Position numbers and translations under genes: made by a program. A DNA stretch of 64,000 bases from Auanema rhodensis (taxonomy: Eukaryota > Nematoda > Chromadorea > Rhabditida > Rhabditidae). The stretch covers positions 1,860,001 through 1,924,000 of the forward strand of contig OZ059895.1 of assembly GCA_964057225.1 (NCBI GenBank), read 5' to 3'. Shown piece after piece: positions 50,205 to 63,893 of this stretch (position 1 is its first letter; each line of letters opens with the position of its first letter). A model generated the notes under the pieces. The model saw nothing but the letters and a program-made list of their open reading frames with translations, ran no database searches and was not told where the DNA came from.

Positions 50205-53200
50205 AACATACACTAATGCATCATTTTTCAAACGATTATAACTAATTTTTGTATTAAGCGTTTTTCAAAGTAGTATAGTGCATTCGATGCGGATTTTTAA
50301 GCTGCGTCGATCTGTGTTATCAGATTTGCGCTAGCTTAACAATGCACCGAGATATCAACTGATATAAGTTCACACTTATATCCTCGATTTTCACCCTGAA
50401 GAATTAATTTTTTCGTTGAATAACATTGTCCATCGTCTTTGCCTTGAAAAATGGAATCTAAAAACATCTACTTTTTGCTAAATTATTTTGAAATTTTTCG
50501 AAAAAATTTTTGTCAAAATGTTTTTGGAAGCAATGTTGAGTGTACATGGAAACTCAACATACACTAATGCATCATTTTTCAAACGATTATAACTAATTTT
50601 TGTATTAAGCTTTTCTCAATGTAGTATAGTGCATTCGATGCGGATTTTTAAGCTGCGTCGATCTGTGTTATCAGATTTGCGCTAGCTTAAAAATGCACCG
50701 AGATATCAACTGATATAAGTTCACACTTATATCCTCGATTTTCACCCTGAAGAATTAATTTTTTCGTTGAATAACATTGTCCATCGTCTTTGCCTTGAAA
50801 AATGGAATCTAAAAACATCTACTTTTTGCTAAATTATTTTGAAATTTTTCGAAAAAATTTTTGTCAAAATGTTTTTGGAAGCAATGTTGAGTGTACATGG
50901 AAACTCAACATACACTAATGCATCATTTTTCAAACGATCATAACTAATTTTTGTATTAAGCTTTTCTCAATGTAGTATAGTGCATTCGATGCGGATTTTT
51001 AAGCTGCGTCGATCTGTGTTATCAGATTTGCGCTAGCTTAAAAATGCACCGAGATATCAACTGATATAAGTTCACACTTATATCCTCGATTTTCACCCTG
51101 AAGAATTAATTTTTTCGTTGAATAACATTGTCCATCGTCTTTGCCTTGAAAAATGGAATCTAAAAACATCTACTTTTTGCTAAATTATTTTGAAATTTTT
51201 CGAAAAAATTTTTGTCAAAATGTTTTTGGAAGCAATGTTGAGTGTACATGGAAACTCAACATACACTAATGCATCATTTTTCAAACGATTATAACTAATT
51301 TTTGTATTAAGCTTTTCTCAATGTAGTATAGTGCATTCGATGCGGATTTTTAAGCTGCGTCGATCTGTGTTATCAGATTTGCGCTAGCTTAAAAATGCAC
51401 CGAGATATCAACTGATATAAGTTCACACTTATATCCTCGATTTTCACCCTGAAGAATTAATTTTTTCGTTGAATAACATTGTCCATCGTCTTTGCCTTGA
51501 AAAATGGAATCTAAAAACATCTACTTTTTGCTAAATTATTTTGAAATTTTTCGAAAAAATTTTTGTCAAAATGTTTTTGGAAGCAATGTTGAGTGTACAT
51601 GGAAACTCAACATACACTAATGCATCATTTTTCAAACGATTATAACTAATTTTTGTATTAAGCTTTTCTCAATGTAGTATAGTGCATTCGATGCGGATTT
51701 TTAAGCTGCGTCGATCTGTGTTATCAGATTTGCGCTAGCTTAAAAATGCACCGAGATATCAACTGATATAAGTTCACACTTATATCCTCGATTTTCACCC
51801 TGAAGAATTAATTTTTTCGTTGAATAACATTGTCCATCGTCTTTGCCTTGAAAAATGGAATCTAAAAACATCTACTTTTTGCTAAATTATTTTGAAATTT
51901 TTCGAAAAAATTTTTGTCAAAATGTTTTTGGAAGCAATGTTGAGTGTACATGGAAACTCAACATACACTAATGCATCATTTTTCAAACGATCATAACTAA
52001 TTTTTGTATTAAGCTTTTCTCAATGTAGTATAGTGCATTCGATGCGGATTTTTAAGCTGCGTCGATCTGTGTTATCAGATTTGCGCTAGCTTAAAAATGC
52101 ACCGAGATATCAACTGATATAAGTTCACACTTATATCCTCGATTTTCACCCTGAAGAATTAATTTTTTCGTTGAATAACATCGTCCATCGTCTTTGCCTT
52201 GAAAAATGGAATCTAAAAACATCTACTTTTTGCTAAATTATTTTGAAATTTTTCGAAAAAATTTTTGTCAAAATGTTTTTGGAAGCAATGTTGAGTGTAC
52301 ATGAAAACTCAACATACACTAATGCATCATTTTTCAAACGATCATAACTAATTTTTGTATTAAGCTTTTCTCAATGTAGTATAGTGCATTCGATGCGGAT
52401 TTTTAAGCTGCGTCGATCTGTGTTATCAGATTTGCGCTAGCTTAAAAATGCACCGAGATATCAACTGATATAAGTTTACACTTATATCCTCGATTTTCAC
52501 CCTGAAGAATTAATTTTTTCGTTGAATAACATCGTCCATCGTCTTTGCCTTGAAAAATGGAATCTAAAAACATCTACTTTTTGCTAAATTATTTTGAAAT
52601 TTTTCGAAAAAATTTTTGTCAAAATGTTTTTGGAAGCAATGTTGAGTGTACGTGGAAACTCAACATACACTAATGCATCATTTTTCAAACGATCATAACT
52701 AATTTTTGTATTAAGCTTTTCTCAATGTAGTATAGTGCATTCGATGCGGATTTTTAAGCTGCGTCGATCTGTGTTATCAGATTTGCGCTAGCTTAAAAAT
52801 GCACCGAGATATCAACTGATATAAGTTCACACTTATATCCTCGATTTTCACCCTGAAGAATTAATTTTTTCGTTGAATAACATTGTCCATCGTCTTTGCC
52901 TTGAAAAATGGAATCTAAAAACATCTACTTTTTGCTAAATTATTTTGAAATTTTTCGAAAAAATTTTTGTCAAAATGTTTTTGGAAGCAATGTTGAGTGT
53001 ACATGGAAACTCAACATACACTAATGCATCATTTTTCAAACGATTATAACTAATTTTTGTATTAAGCTTTTCTCAATGTAGTATAGTGCATTCGATGCGG
53101 ATTTTTAAGCTGCGTCGATCTGTGTTATCAGATTTGCGCTAGCTTAAAAATGCACCGAGATATCAACTGATATAAGTTCACACTTATATCCTCGATTTTC

Positions 53201-53714
53201 ACCCTGAAGAATTAATTTTTTCGTTGAATAACATCGTCCATCGTCTTTGCCTTGGAAAATGGAATCTAAAAACATCTACTTTTTGCTAAATTATTTTGAA
53301 ATTTTTCGAAAAAATTTTTGTCAAAATGTTTTTGGAAGCAATGTTGAGTGTACATGGAAACTCAACATACACTAATGCATCATTTTTCAAACGATCATAA
53401 CTAATTTTTGTATTAAGCGTTTCTCAATGTAGTATAGTGCATTCGATGCGGATTTTTAAGCTGCGTCGATCTGTGTTATCAGATTTGCGCTAGCTTAAAA
53501 ATGCACCGAGATATCAACTGAAATAAGTTCACACTTATATCCTCGATTTTCACCCTGAAGAATTAATTTTTTCGTTGAATAACATTGTCCATCGTCTTTG
53601 CCTTGAAAAAAGGAATCTAAAAACATCTACTTTTTGCTAAATTATTTTGAAATTTTTCGAAAAAATTTTTGTCAAAATGTTTTTGGAAGCAATGTTGAGT
53701 GTACATGGAAACTC
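50205..53714 (+). repeat. T-type-rich segment (ten monomers)
   Basis: The monomer at 50205 is the first with TCAAAG at 65 and combines T33, T60 and C136. Those from 50556 to 53013 are T-type, several of them T33, and include one T167/G342 haplotype copy (52311). Private changes include ACATGAAAAC near 52303, CTTGGAAAATGG near 53254 and GAAATAAG near 53521, which changes the stem of the 157-178 hairpin. The last monomer (53364) is G-type with A248. Confidence 0.7.
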
Positions 53715-55118
53715 AACATACACTAATGCATCATTTTTCAAACGATCATAACTAATTTTTGTATTAAGCGTTTTTCAATGTAGTATAGTGCATTCGATGC
53801 GGATTTTTAAGCTGCGTCGATCTGTGTTATCAGATTTGCGCTAGCTTAACAATGCACCGAGATATCAACTGATATAAGTTCACACTTATATCCTCGATTT
53901 TCACCCTGAAGAATTGATTTTTTCGTTGAATAACATTGTCCATCGTCTTTGCCTTGAAAAATGGAATCTAAAAACATCTACTTTTTGCTAAATTATCTTG
54001 AAATTTTTCGAAAAAATTTTTGTCAAAATGTTTTTGGAAGCAATGTTGAGTGTACATGGAAACTCAACATACACTAATGCATCATTTTTCAAACGATTAT
54101 AACTAATTTTTGTATTAAGCTTTTCTCAATGTAGTATAGTGCATTCGATGCGGATTTTTAAGCTGCGTCGATCTGTGTTATCAGATTTGCGCTAGCTTAA
54201 AAATGCACCGAGATATCAACTGATATAAGTTCACACTTATATCCTCGATTTTCACCCTGAAGAATTAATTTTTTCGTTGAATAACATTGTCCATCGTCTT
54301 TGCCTTGAAAAATGGAATCTAAAAACATCTACTTTTTGCTAAATTATTTTGAAATTTTTCGAAAAAATTTTTGTCAAAATGTTTTTGGAAGCAATGTTGA
54401 GTGTACATGGAAACTCAACATACACTAATGCATCATTTTTCAAACGATCATAACTAATTTTTGTATTAAGCGTTTTTCAATGTAGTATAGTGCATTCGAT
54501 GCGGATTTTTAAGCTGCGTCGATCTGTGTTATCAGATTTGCGCTAGCTTAACAATGCACCGAGATATCAACTGATATAAGTTCACACTTATATCCTCGAT
54601 TTTCACCCTGAAGAATTGATTTTTTCGTTGAATAACATTGTCCATCGTCTTTGCCTTGAAAAATGGAATCTAAAAACATCTACTTTTTGCTAAATTATCT
54701 TGAAATTTTTCGAAAAAATTTTTGTCAAAATGTTTTTGGAAGCAATGTTGAGTGTACATGGAAACTCAACATACACTAATGCATCATTTTTCAAACGATT
54801 ATAACTAATTTTTGTATTAAGCTTTTCTCAATGTAGTATAGTGCATTCGATGCGGATTTTTAAGCTGCGTCGATCTGTGTTATCAGATTTGCGCTAGCTT
54901 AAAAATGCACCGAGATATCAACTGATATAAGTTCACACTTATATCCTCGATTTTCACCCTGAAGAATTAATTTTTTCGTTGAATAACATTGTCCATCGTC
55001 TTTGCCTTGAAAAATGGAATCTAAAAACATCTACTTTTTGCTAAATTATTTTGAAATTTTTCGAAAAAATTTTTGTCAAAATGTTTTTGGAAGCAATGTT
55101 GAGTGTACATGGAAACTC
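53715..55118 (+). repeat. Tandem dimer (period 702), two copies
   Basis: Monomers at 53715 and 54417 both carry T60, C136, GAATTGATT and C283 (ATCTTG). Each is followed by a T33/T56 monomer (54066, 54768). The GAATTGATT marker sits at 53911 and 54613, exactly 702 apart, and the two dimers look identical. Confidence 0.85.
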
Positions 55119-58100
55119 AACATACACTAATGCATCATTTTTCAAACGATCATAACTAATTTTTGTATTAAGCGTTTTTCAATGTAGTATAGTGCATTCG
55201 ATGCGGATTTTTAAGCTGCGTCGATCTGTGTTATCAGATTTGCGCTAACTTAACAATGCACCGAGATATCAACTGATATAAGTTCACACTTATATCCTCG
55301 ATTTTCACCCTGAAGAATTAATTTTTTCGTTGAATAACATTGTCCATCGTCTTTGCCTTGAAAAATGGAATCTAAAAACATCTACTTTTTGCTAAATTAT
55401 TTTGAAATTTTTCGAAAAAATTTTTGTCAAAATGTTTTTGGAAGCAATGTTGAGTGTACATGGAAACTCAACATACACTAATGCATCATTTTTCAAACGA
55501 TTGTAACTAATTTTTGTATTAAGCTTTTCTCAATGTAGTATAGTGCATTCGATGCGGATTTTTAAGCTGCGTCGATCTGTGTTATCAGATTTGCGCTAGC
55601 TTAAAAATGCACCGAGATATCAACTGATATAAGTTCACACTTATATCCTCGATTTTCACCCTGAAGAATTAATTTTTTCGTTGAATAACATTGTCCATCG
55701 TCTTTGCCTTGAAAAATGGAATCTAAAAACATCTACTTTTTGCTAAATTATTTTGAAATTTTTCGAAAAAATTTTTGTCAAAATGTTTTTGGAAGCAATG
55801 TTGAGTGTACATGGAAACTCAACATACACTAATGCATCATTTTTCAAACGATCATAACTAATTTTTGTATTAAGCTTTTCTCAATGTAGTATAGTGCGTT
55901 CGATGCGGATTTTTAAGCTGCGTCGATCTGTGTTATCAGATTTGCGCTAGCTTAACAATGCACCGAGATATCAACTGATATAAGTTCACACTTATATCCT
56001 CGATTTTCACCCTGAAGAATTAATTTTTTCGTTGAATAACATTGTCCATCGTCTTTGCCTTGAAAAATGGAATCTAAAAACATCTACTTTTTGCTAAATT
56101 ATTTTGAAATTTTTCGAAAAAATTTTTGTCAAAATGTTTTTGGAAGCAATGTTGAGTGTACATGGAAACTCAACATACACTAATGCATCATTTTTCAAAC
56201 GATTATAACTAATTTTTGTATTAAGCTTTTCTCAATGTAGTATAGTGCATTCGATGCGGATTTTTAAGCTGCGTCGATCTGTGTTATCAGATTTGCGCTA
56301 GCTTAAAAATGCACCGAGATATCAACTGATATAAGTTCACACTTATATCCTCGATTTTCACCCTGAAGAATTAATTTTTTCGTTGAATAACATTGTCCAT
56401 CGTCTTTGCCTTGAAAAATGGAATCTAAAAACATCTACTTTTTGCTAAATTATCCTGAAATTTTTCGAAAAAATTTTTGTCAAAATGTTTTTGGAAGCAA
56501 TGTTGAGTGTACATGGAAACTCAACATACACTAATGCATCATTTTTCAAACGATTATAACTAATTTTTGTATTAAGCTTTTCTCAAAGTAGTATAGTGCA
56601 TTCGATGCGGATTTTTAAGCTGCGTCGATCTGTGTTATCAGATTTGCGCTAGCTTAAAAATGCACCGAGATATCAACTGATATAAGTTCACACTTATATC
56701 CTCGATTTTCACCCTGAAGAATTAATTTTTTCGTTGAATAACATTGTCCATCGTCTTTGCCTTGAAAAATGGAATCTAAAAACATCTACTTTTTGCTAAA
56801 TTATCCTGAAATTTTTCGAAAAAATTTTTGTCAAAATGTTTTTGGAAGCAATGTTGAGTGTACATGGAAACTCAACATACACTAATGCATCATTTTTCAA
56901 ACGATCATAACTAATTTTTGTATTAAGCTTTTCTCAATGTAGTATAGTGCGTTCGATGCGGATTTTTAAGCTGCGTCGATCTGTGTTATCAGATTTGCGC
57001 TAGCTTAACAATGCACCGAGATATCAACTGATATAAGTTCACACTTATATCCTCGATTTTCACCCTGAAGAATTAATTTTTTCGTTGAATAACATTGTCC
57101 ATCGTCTTTGCCTTGAAAAATGGAATCTAAAAACATCTACTTTTTGCTAAATTATTTTGAAATTTTTCGAAAAAATTTTTGTCAAAATGTTTTTGGAAGC
57201 AATGTTGAGTGTACATGGAAACTCAACATACACTAATGCATCATTTTTCAAACGATTATAACTAATTTTTGTATTGAGCTTTTCTCAATGTAGTATAGTG
57301 CATTCGATGCGGATTTTTAAGCTGCGTCGATCTGTGTTATCAGATTTGCGCTAGCTTAAAAATGCACCGAGATATCAACTGATATAAGTTCACACTTATA
57401 TCCTCGATTTTCACCCTGAAGAATTAATTTTTTCGTTGAATAACATTGTCCATCGTCTTTGCCTTGAAAAATGGAATCTAAAAACATCTACTTTTTGCTA
57501 AATTATCCTGAAATTTTTCGAAAAAATTTTTGTCAAAATGTTTTTGGAAGCAATGTTGAGTGTACATGGAAACTCAACATACACTAATGCATCATTTTTC
57601 AAACGATTATAACTAATTTTTGTATTAAGCTTTTCTCAAAGTAGTATAGTGCATTCGATGCGGATTTTTAAGCTGCGTCGATCTGTGTTATCAGATTTGC
57701 GCTAGCTTAAAAATGCACCGAGATATCAACTGATATAAGTTCACACTTATATCCTCGATTTTCACCCTGAAGAATTAATTTTTTCGTTGAATAACATTGT
57801 CCATCGTCTTTGCCTTGAAAAATGGAATCTAAAAACATCTACTTTTTGCTAAATTATTTTGAAATTTTTCGAAAAAATTTTTGTCAAAATGTTTTTGGAA
57901 GCAATGTTGAGTGTACATGGAAACTCAACATACACTAATGCATCATTTTTCAAACGATTATAACTAATTTTTGTATTAAGCTTTTCTCAATGTAGTATAG
58001 TGCATTCGATGCGGATTTTTAAGCTGCGTCGATCTGTGTTATCAGATTTGCGCTAGCTTAAAAATGCACCGAGATATCAACTGATATAAGTTCACACTTA

Positions 58101-61100
58101 TATCCTCGATTTTCACCCTGAAGAATTAATTTTTTCGTTGAATAACATTGTCCATCGTCTTTGCCTTGAAAAATGGAATCTAAAAACATCTACTTTTTGC
58201 TAAATTATCTTGAAATTTTTCGAAAAAATTTTTGTCAAAATGTTTTTGGAAGCAATGTTGAGTGTACATGGAAACTCAACATACACTAATGCATCATTTT
58301 TCAAACGATCATAACTAATTTTTGTATTAAGCTTTTCTCAATGTAGTATAGTGCATTCGATGCGGATTTTTAAGCTGCGTCGATCTGTGTTATCAGATTT
58401 GCGCTAGCTTAACAATGCACCGAGATATCAACTGATATAAGTTCACACTTATATCCTCGATTTTCACCCTGAAGAATTAATTTTTTCGTTGAATAACATT
58501 GTCCATCGTCTTTGCCTTGAAAAATGGAATCTAAAAACATCTACTTTTTGCTAAATTATCTTGAAATTTTTCGAAAAAATTTTTGTCAAAATGTTTTTGG
58601 AAGCAATGTTGAGTGTACATGGAAACTCAACATACACTAATGCATCATTTTTCAAACGATTATAACTAATTTTTGTATTAAGCTTTTCTCAAAGTAGTAT
58701 AGTGCATTCGATGCGGATTTTTAAGCTGCGTCGATCTGTGTTATCAGATTTGCGCTAGCTTAAAAATGCACCGAGATATCAACTGATATAAGTTCACACT
58801 TATATCCTCGATTTTCACCCTGAAGAATTAATTTTTTCGTTGAATAACATTGTCCATCGTCTTTGCCTTGAAAAATGGAATCTAAAAACATCTACTTTTT
58901 GCTAAATTATTTTGAAATTTTTCGAAAAAATTTTTGTCAAAATGTTTTTGGAAGCAATGTTGAGTGTACATGGAAACTCAACATACACTAATGCATCATT
59001 TTTCAAACGATCATAACTAATTTTTGTATTAAGCGTTTTTCAATGTAGTATAGTGCATTCGATGCGGATTTTTAAGCTGCGTCGATCTGTGTTATCAGAT
59101 TTGCGCTAACTTAACAATGCACCGAGATATCAACTGATATAAGTTCACACTTATATCCTCGATTTTCACCCTGAAGAATTAATTTTTTCGTTGAATAACA
59201 TTGTCCATCGTCTTTGCCTTGAAAAATGGAATCTAAAAACATCTACTTTTTGCTAAATTATTTTGAAATTTTTCGAAAAAATTTTTGTCAAAATGTTTTT
59301 GGAAGCAATGTTGAGTGTACATGGAAACTCAACATACACTAATGCATCATTTTTCAAACGATTATAACTAATTTTTGTATTAAGCTTTACTCAATGTAGT
59401 ATAGTGCATTCGATGCGGATTTTTAAGCTGCGTCGATCTGTGTTATCAGATTTGCGCTAGCTTAAAAATGCACCGAGATATCAACTGATATAAGTTCACA
59501 CTTATATCCTCGATTTTCACCCTGAAGAATTAATTTTTTCGTTGAATAACATTGTCCATCGTCTTTGCCTTGAAAAATGGAATCTAAAAACATCTACTTT
59601 TTGCTAAATTATCTTGAAATTTTTCGAAAAAATTTTTGTCAAAATGTTTTTGGAAGCAATGTTGAGTGTACATGGAAACTCAACATACACTAATGCATCA
59701 TTTTTCAAACGATCATAACTAATTTTTGTATTAAGCTTTTCTCAATGTAGTATAGTGCATTCGATGCGGATTTTTAAGCTGCGTCGATCTGTGTTATCAG
59801 ATTTGCGCTAGCTTAACAATGCACCGAGATATCAACTGATATAAGTTCACACTTATATCCTCGATTTTCACCCTGAAGAATTAATTTTTTCGTTGAATAA
59901 CATTGTCCATCGTCTTTGCCTTGAAAAATGGAATCTAAAAACATCTACTTTTTGCTAAATTATCTTGAAATTTTTCGAAAAAATTTTTGTCAAAATGTTT
60001 TTGGAAGCAATGTTGAGTGTACATGGAAACTCAACATACACTAATGCATCATTTTTCAAACGATTATAACTAATTTTTGTATTAAGCTTTTCTCAAAGTA
60101 GTATAGTGCATTCGATGCGGATTTTTAAGCTGCGTCGATCTGTGTTATCAGATTTGCGCTAGCTTAACAATGCACCGAGATATCAACTGATATAAGTTCA
60201 CACTTATATCCTCGATTTTCACCCTGAAGAATTAATTTTTTCGTTGAATAACATTGTCCATCGTCTTTGCCTTGAAAAATGGAATCTAAAAACATCTACT
60301 TTTTGCTAAATTATTTTGAAATTTTTCGAAAAAATTTTTGTCAAAATGTTTTTGGAAGCAATGTTGAGTGTACATGGAAACTCAACATACACTAATGCAT
60401 CATTTTTCAAACGATCATAACTAATTTTTGTATTAAGCGTTTTTCAATGTAGTATAGTGCATTCGATGCGGATTTTTAAGCTGCGTCGATCTGTGTTATC
60501 AGATTTGCGCTAACTTAACAATGCACCGAGATATCAACTGATATAAGTTCACACTTATATCCTCGATTTTCACCCTGAAGAATTAATTTTTTCGTTGAAT
60601 AACATTGTCCATCGTCTTTGCCTTGAAAAATGGAATCTAAAAACATCTACTTTTTGCTAAATTATTTTGAAATTTTTTGAAAAAATTTTTGTCAAAATGT
60701 TTTTGGAAGCAATGTTGAGTGTACATGGAAACTCAACATACACTAATGCATCATTTTTCAAACGATTATAACTAATTTTTGTATTAAGCTTTTCTCAATG
60801 TAGTATAGTGCATTCGATGCGGATTTTTAAGCTGCGTCGATCTGTGTTATCAGATTTGCGCTAGCTTAAAAATGCACCGAGATATCAACTGATATAAGTT
60901 CACACTTATATCCTCGATTTTCACCCTGAAGAATTAATTTTTTCGTTGAATAACATTGTCCATCGTCTTTGCCTTGAAAAATGGAATCTAAAAACATCTA
61001 CTTTTTGCTAAATTATCTTGAAATTTTTCGAAAAAATTTTTGTCAAAATGTTTTTGGAAGCAATGTTGAGTGTACATGGAAACTCAACATACACTAATGC

Positions 61101-62138
61101 ATCATTTTTCAAACGATTATAACTAATTTTTGTATTAAGCTTTTCTCAAAGTAGTATAGTGCATTCGATGCGGATTTTTAAGCTGCGTCGATCTGTGTTA
61201 TCAGATTTGCGCTAGCTTAAAAATGCACCGAGATATCAACTGATATAAGTTCACACTTATATCCTCGATTTTCACCCTGAAGAATTAATTTTTTCGTTGA
61301 ATAACATTGTCCATCGTCTTTGCCTTGAAAAATGGAATCTAAAAACATCTACTTTTTGCTAAATTATTTTGAAATTTTTCGAAAAAATTTTTGTCAAAAT
61401 GTTTTTGGAAGCAATGTTGAGTGTACATGGAAACTCAACATACACTAATGCATCATTTTTCAAACGATCATAACTAATTTTTGTATTAAGCGTTTTTCAA
61501 TGTAGTATAGTGCATTCGATGCGGATTTTTAAGCTGCGTCGATCTGTGTTATCAGATTTGCGCTAACTTAACAATGCACCGAGATATCAACTGATATAAG
61601 TTCACACTTATATCCTCGATTTTCACCCTGAAGAATTAATTTTTTCGTTGAATAACATTGTCCATCGTCTTTGCCTTGAAAAATGGAATCTAACAACATC
61701 TACTTTTTGCTAAATTATTTTGAAATTTTTCGAAAAAATTTTTGTCAAAATGTTTTTGGAAGCAATGTTGAGTGTACATGGAAACTCAACATACACTAAT
61801 GCATCATTTTTCAAACGATTATAACTAATTTTTGTATTAAGCTTTTCTCAATGTAGTATAGTGCATTCGATGCGGATTTTTAAGCTGCGTCGATCTGTGT
61901 TATCAGATTTGCGCTAGCTTAAAAATGCACCGAGATATCAACTGATATAAGTTCACACTTATATCCTCGATTTTCACCCTGAAGAATTAATTTTTTCGTT
62001 GAATAACATTGTCCATCGTCTTTGCCTTGAAAAATGGAATCTAAAAACATCTACTTTTTGCTAAATTATTTTGAAATTTTTCGAAAAAATTTTTGTCAAA
62101 ATGTTTTTGGAAGCAATGTTGAGTGTACATGGAAACTC
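55119..62138 (+). repeat. 3-mer/4-mer higher-order repeat domain (20 monomers)
   Basis: Three markers recur at whole-number monomer spacings. GCTAACTTA occurs at 55244, 59105, 60509 and 61562 (11, 4 and 3 monomers apart). TCAAAG occurs at 56583, 57636, 58689, 60093 and 61146 (3, 3, 4 and 3 apart). GTGCGTTCG occurs near 55894 and 56947 (3 apart). No indel is present, so spacings are exactly 1053 or 1404. C283 or C283/C284 variants are confined mostly to this domain. The alternation of 3- and 4-monomer spacing implies repeated unequal exchange. Confidence 0.88.
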
Positions 62139-63893
62139 AACATACACTAATGCATCATTTTTCAAACGATCATAACTAATTTTTGTATTAAGCTTTTCTC
62201 AATGTAGTATAGTGCATTCGATGCGGATTTTTAAGCTGCGTCGATCTGTGTTATCAGATTTGCGCTAGCTTAAAAATGCACCGAGATATCAACTGATATA
62301 AGTTTACACTTATATCCTCGATTTTCACCCTGAAGAATTAATTTTTTCGTTGAATAACATCGTCCATCGTCTTTGCCTTGAAAAATGGAATCTAAAAACA
62401 TCTACTTTTTGCTAAATTATTTTGAAATTTTTCGAAAAAATTTTTGTCAAAATGTTTTTGGAAGCAATGTTGAGTGTACGTGGAAACTCAACATACACTA
62501 ATGCATCATTTTTCAAACGATCATAACTAATTTTCGTATTAAGCGTTTCTCAATGTTGTATAGTGCATTCGATGCGGATTTTTAAGCTGCGTCGATCTGT
62601 GTTATCAGATTTGCGCTAGCTTAAAAATGCACCGAGATATCAACTGATATAAGTTCACACTTATATCCTCGATTTTCACCCTGAAGAATTAATTTTTTCG
62701 TTGAATAACATTGTCCATCGTCTTTGCCTTGAAAAAAGGAATCTAAAAACATCTACTTTTTGCTAAATTATTTTGAAATTTTTCGAAAAAATTTTTGTCA
62801 AAATGTTTTTGGAAGCAATGTTGAGTGTACATGGAAACTCAACATACACTAATGCATCATTTTTCAAACGATCATAACTAATTTTTGTATTAAGCGTTTC
62901 TCAATGTTGTATAGTGCATTCGATGCGGATTTTTAAGCTGCGTCGATCTGTGTTATCAGATTTGCGCTAGCTTAACAATGCACCGAGATATCAACTGATA
63001 TAAGTTCACACTTATATCCTCGATTTTCACCCTGAAGAATTAATTTTTTCGTTGAATAACATTGTCCATCGTCTTTGCCTTGAAAAATGGAATCTACAAA
63101 CATCTACTTTTTGCTAAATTATTTTGAAATTTTTCGAAAAAATTTTTGTCAAAATGTTTTTGGAAGCAATGTTGAGTGTACATGGAAACTCAACATACAC
63201 TAATGCATCATTTTTCAAACGATTATAACTAATTTTTGTATTAAGCTTTTCTCAATGTAGTATAGTGCATTCGATGCGGATTTATAAGCTGCGTCGATCT
63301 GTGTTATCAGATTTGCGCTAGCTTAAAAATGCACCGAGATATCAACTGATATAAGTTCACACTTATATCCTCGATTTTCACCCTGAAGAATTAATTTTTT
63401 CGTTGAATAACATCGTCCATCGTCTTTGCCTTGAAAAATGGAATCTAAAAACATCTACTTTTTGCTAAATTATTTTGAAATTTTTCGAAAAAATTTTTGT
63501 CAAAATGTTTTTGGAAGCAATGTTGAGTGTACATGGAAACTCAACATACACTAATGCATCATTTTTCAAACGATCATAACTAATTTTTGTATTAAGCTTT
63601 TCTCAATGTAGTATAGTGCATTCGATGCGGATTTTTAAGCTGCGTCGATCTGTGTTATCAGATTTGCGCTAGCTTAAAAATGCACCGAGATATCAACTGA
63701 TATAAGTTTACACTTATATCCTCGATTTTCACCCTGAAGAATTAATTTTTTCGTTGAATAACATCGTCCATCGTCTTTGCCTTGAAAAATGGAATCTAAA
63801 AACATCTACTTTTTGCTAAATTATTTTGAAATTTTTCGAAAAAATTTTTGTCAAAATGTTTTTGGAAGCAATGTTGAGTGTACGTGGAAACTC
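62139..63893 (+). repeat. Right-end segment (five monomers)
   Basis: Begins and ends with copies of the T167/G342 haplotype (62139, 63543). Between them, monomers at 62490 and 62841 share the private CAATGTTGT change in adjacent copies of different class (A248 with A136, then C136). The copy at 62490 also has TTTTCGTATT, and the copy at 63192 has TTTATAAGC in the long dyad. Confidence 0.7.
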
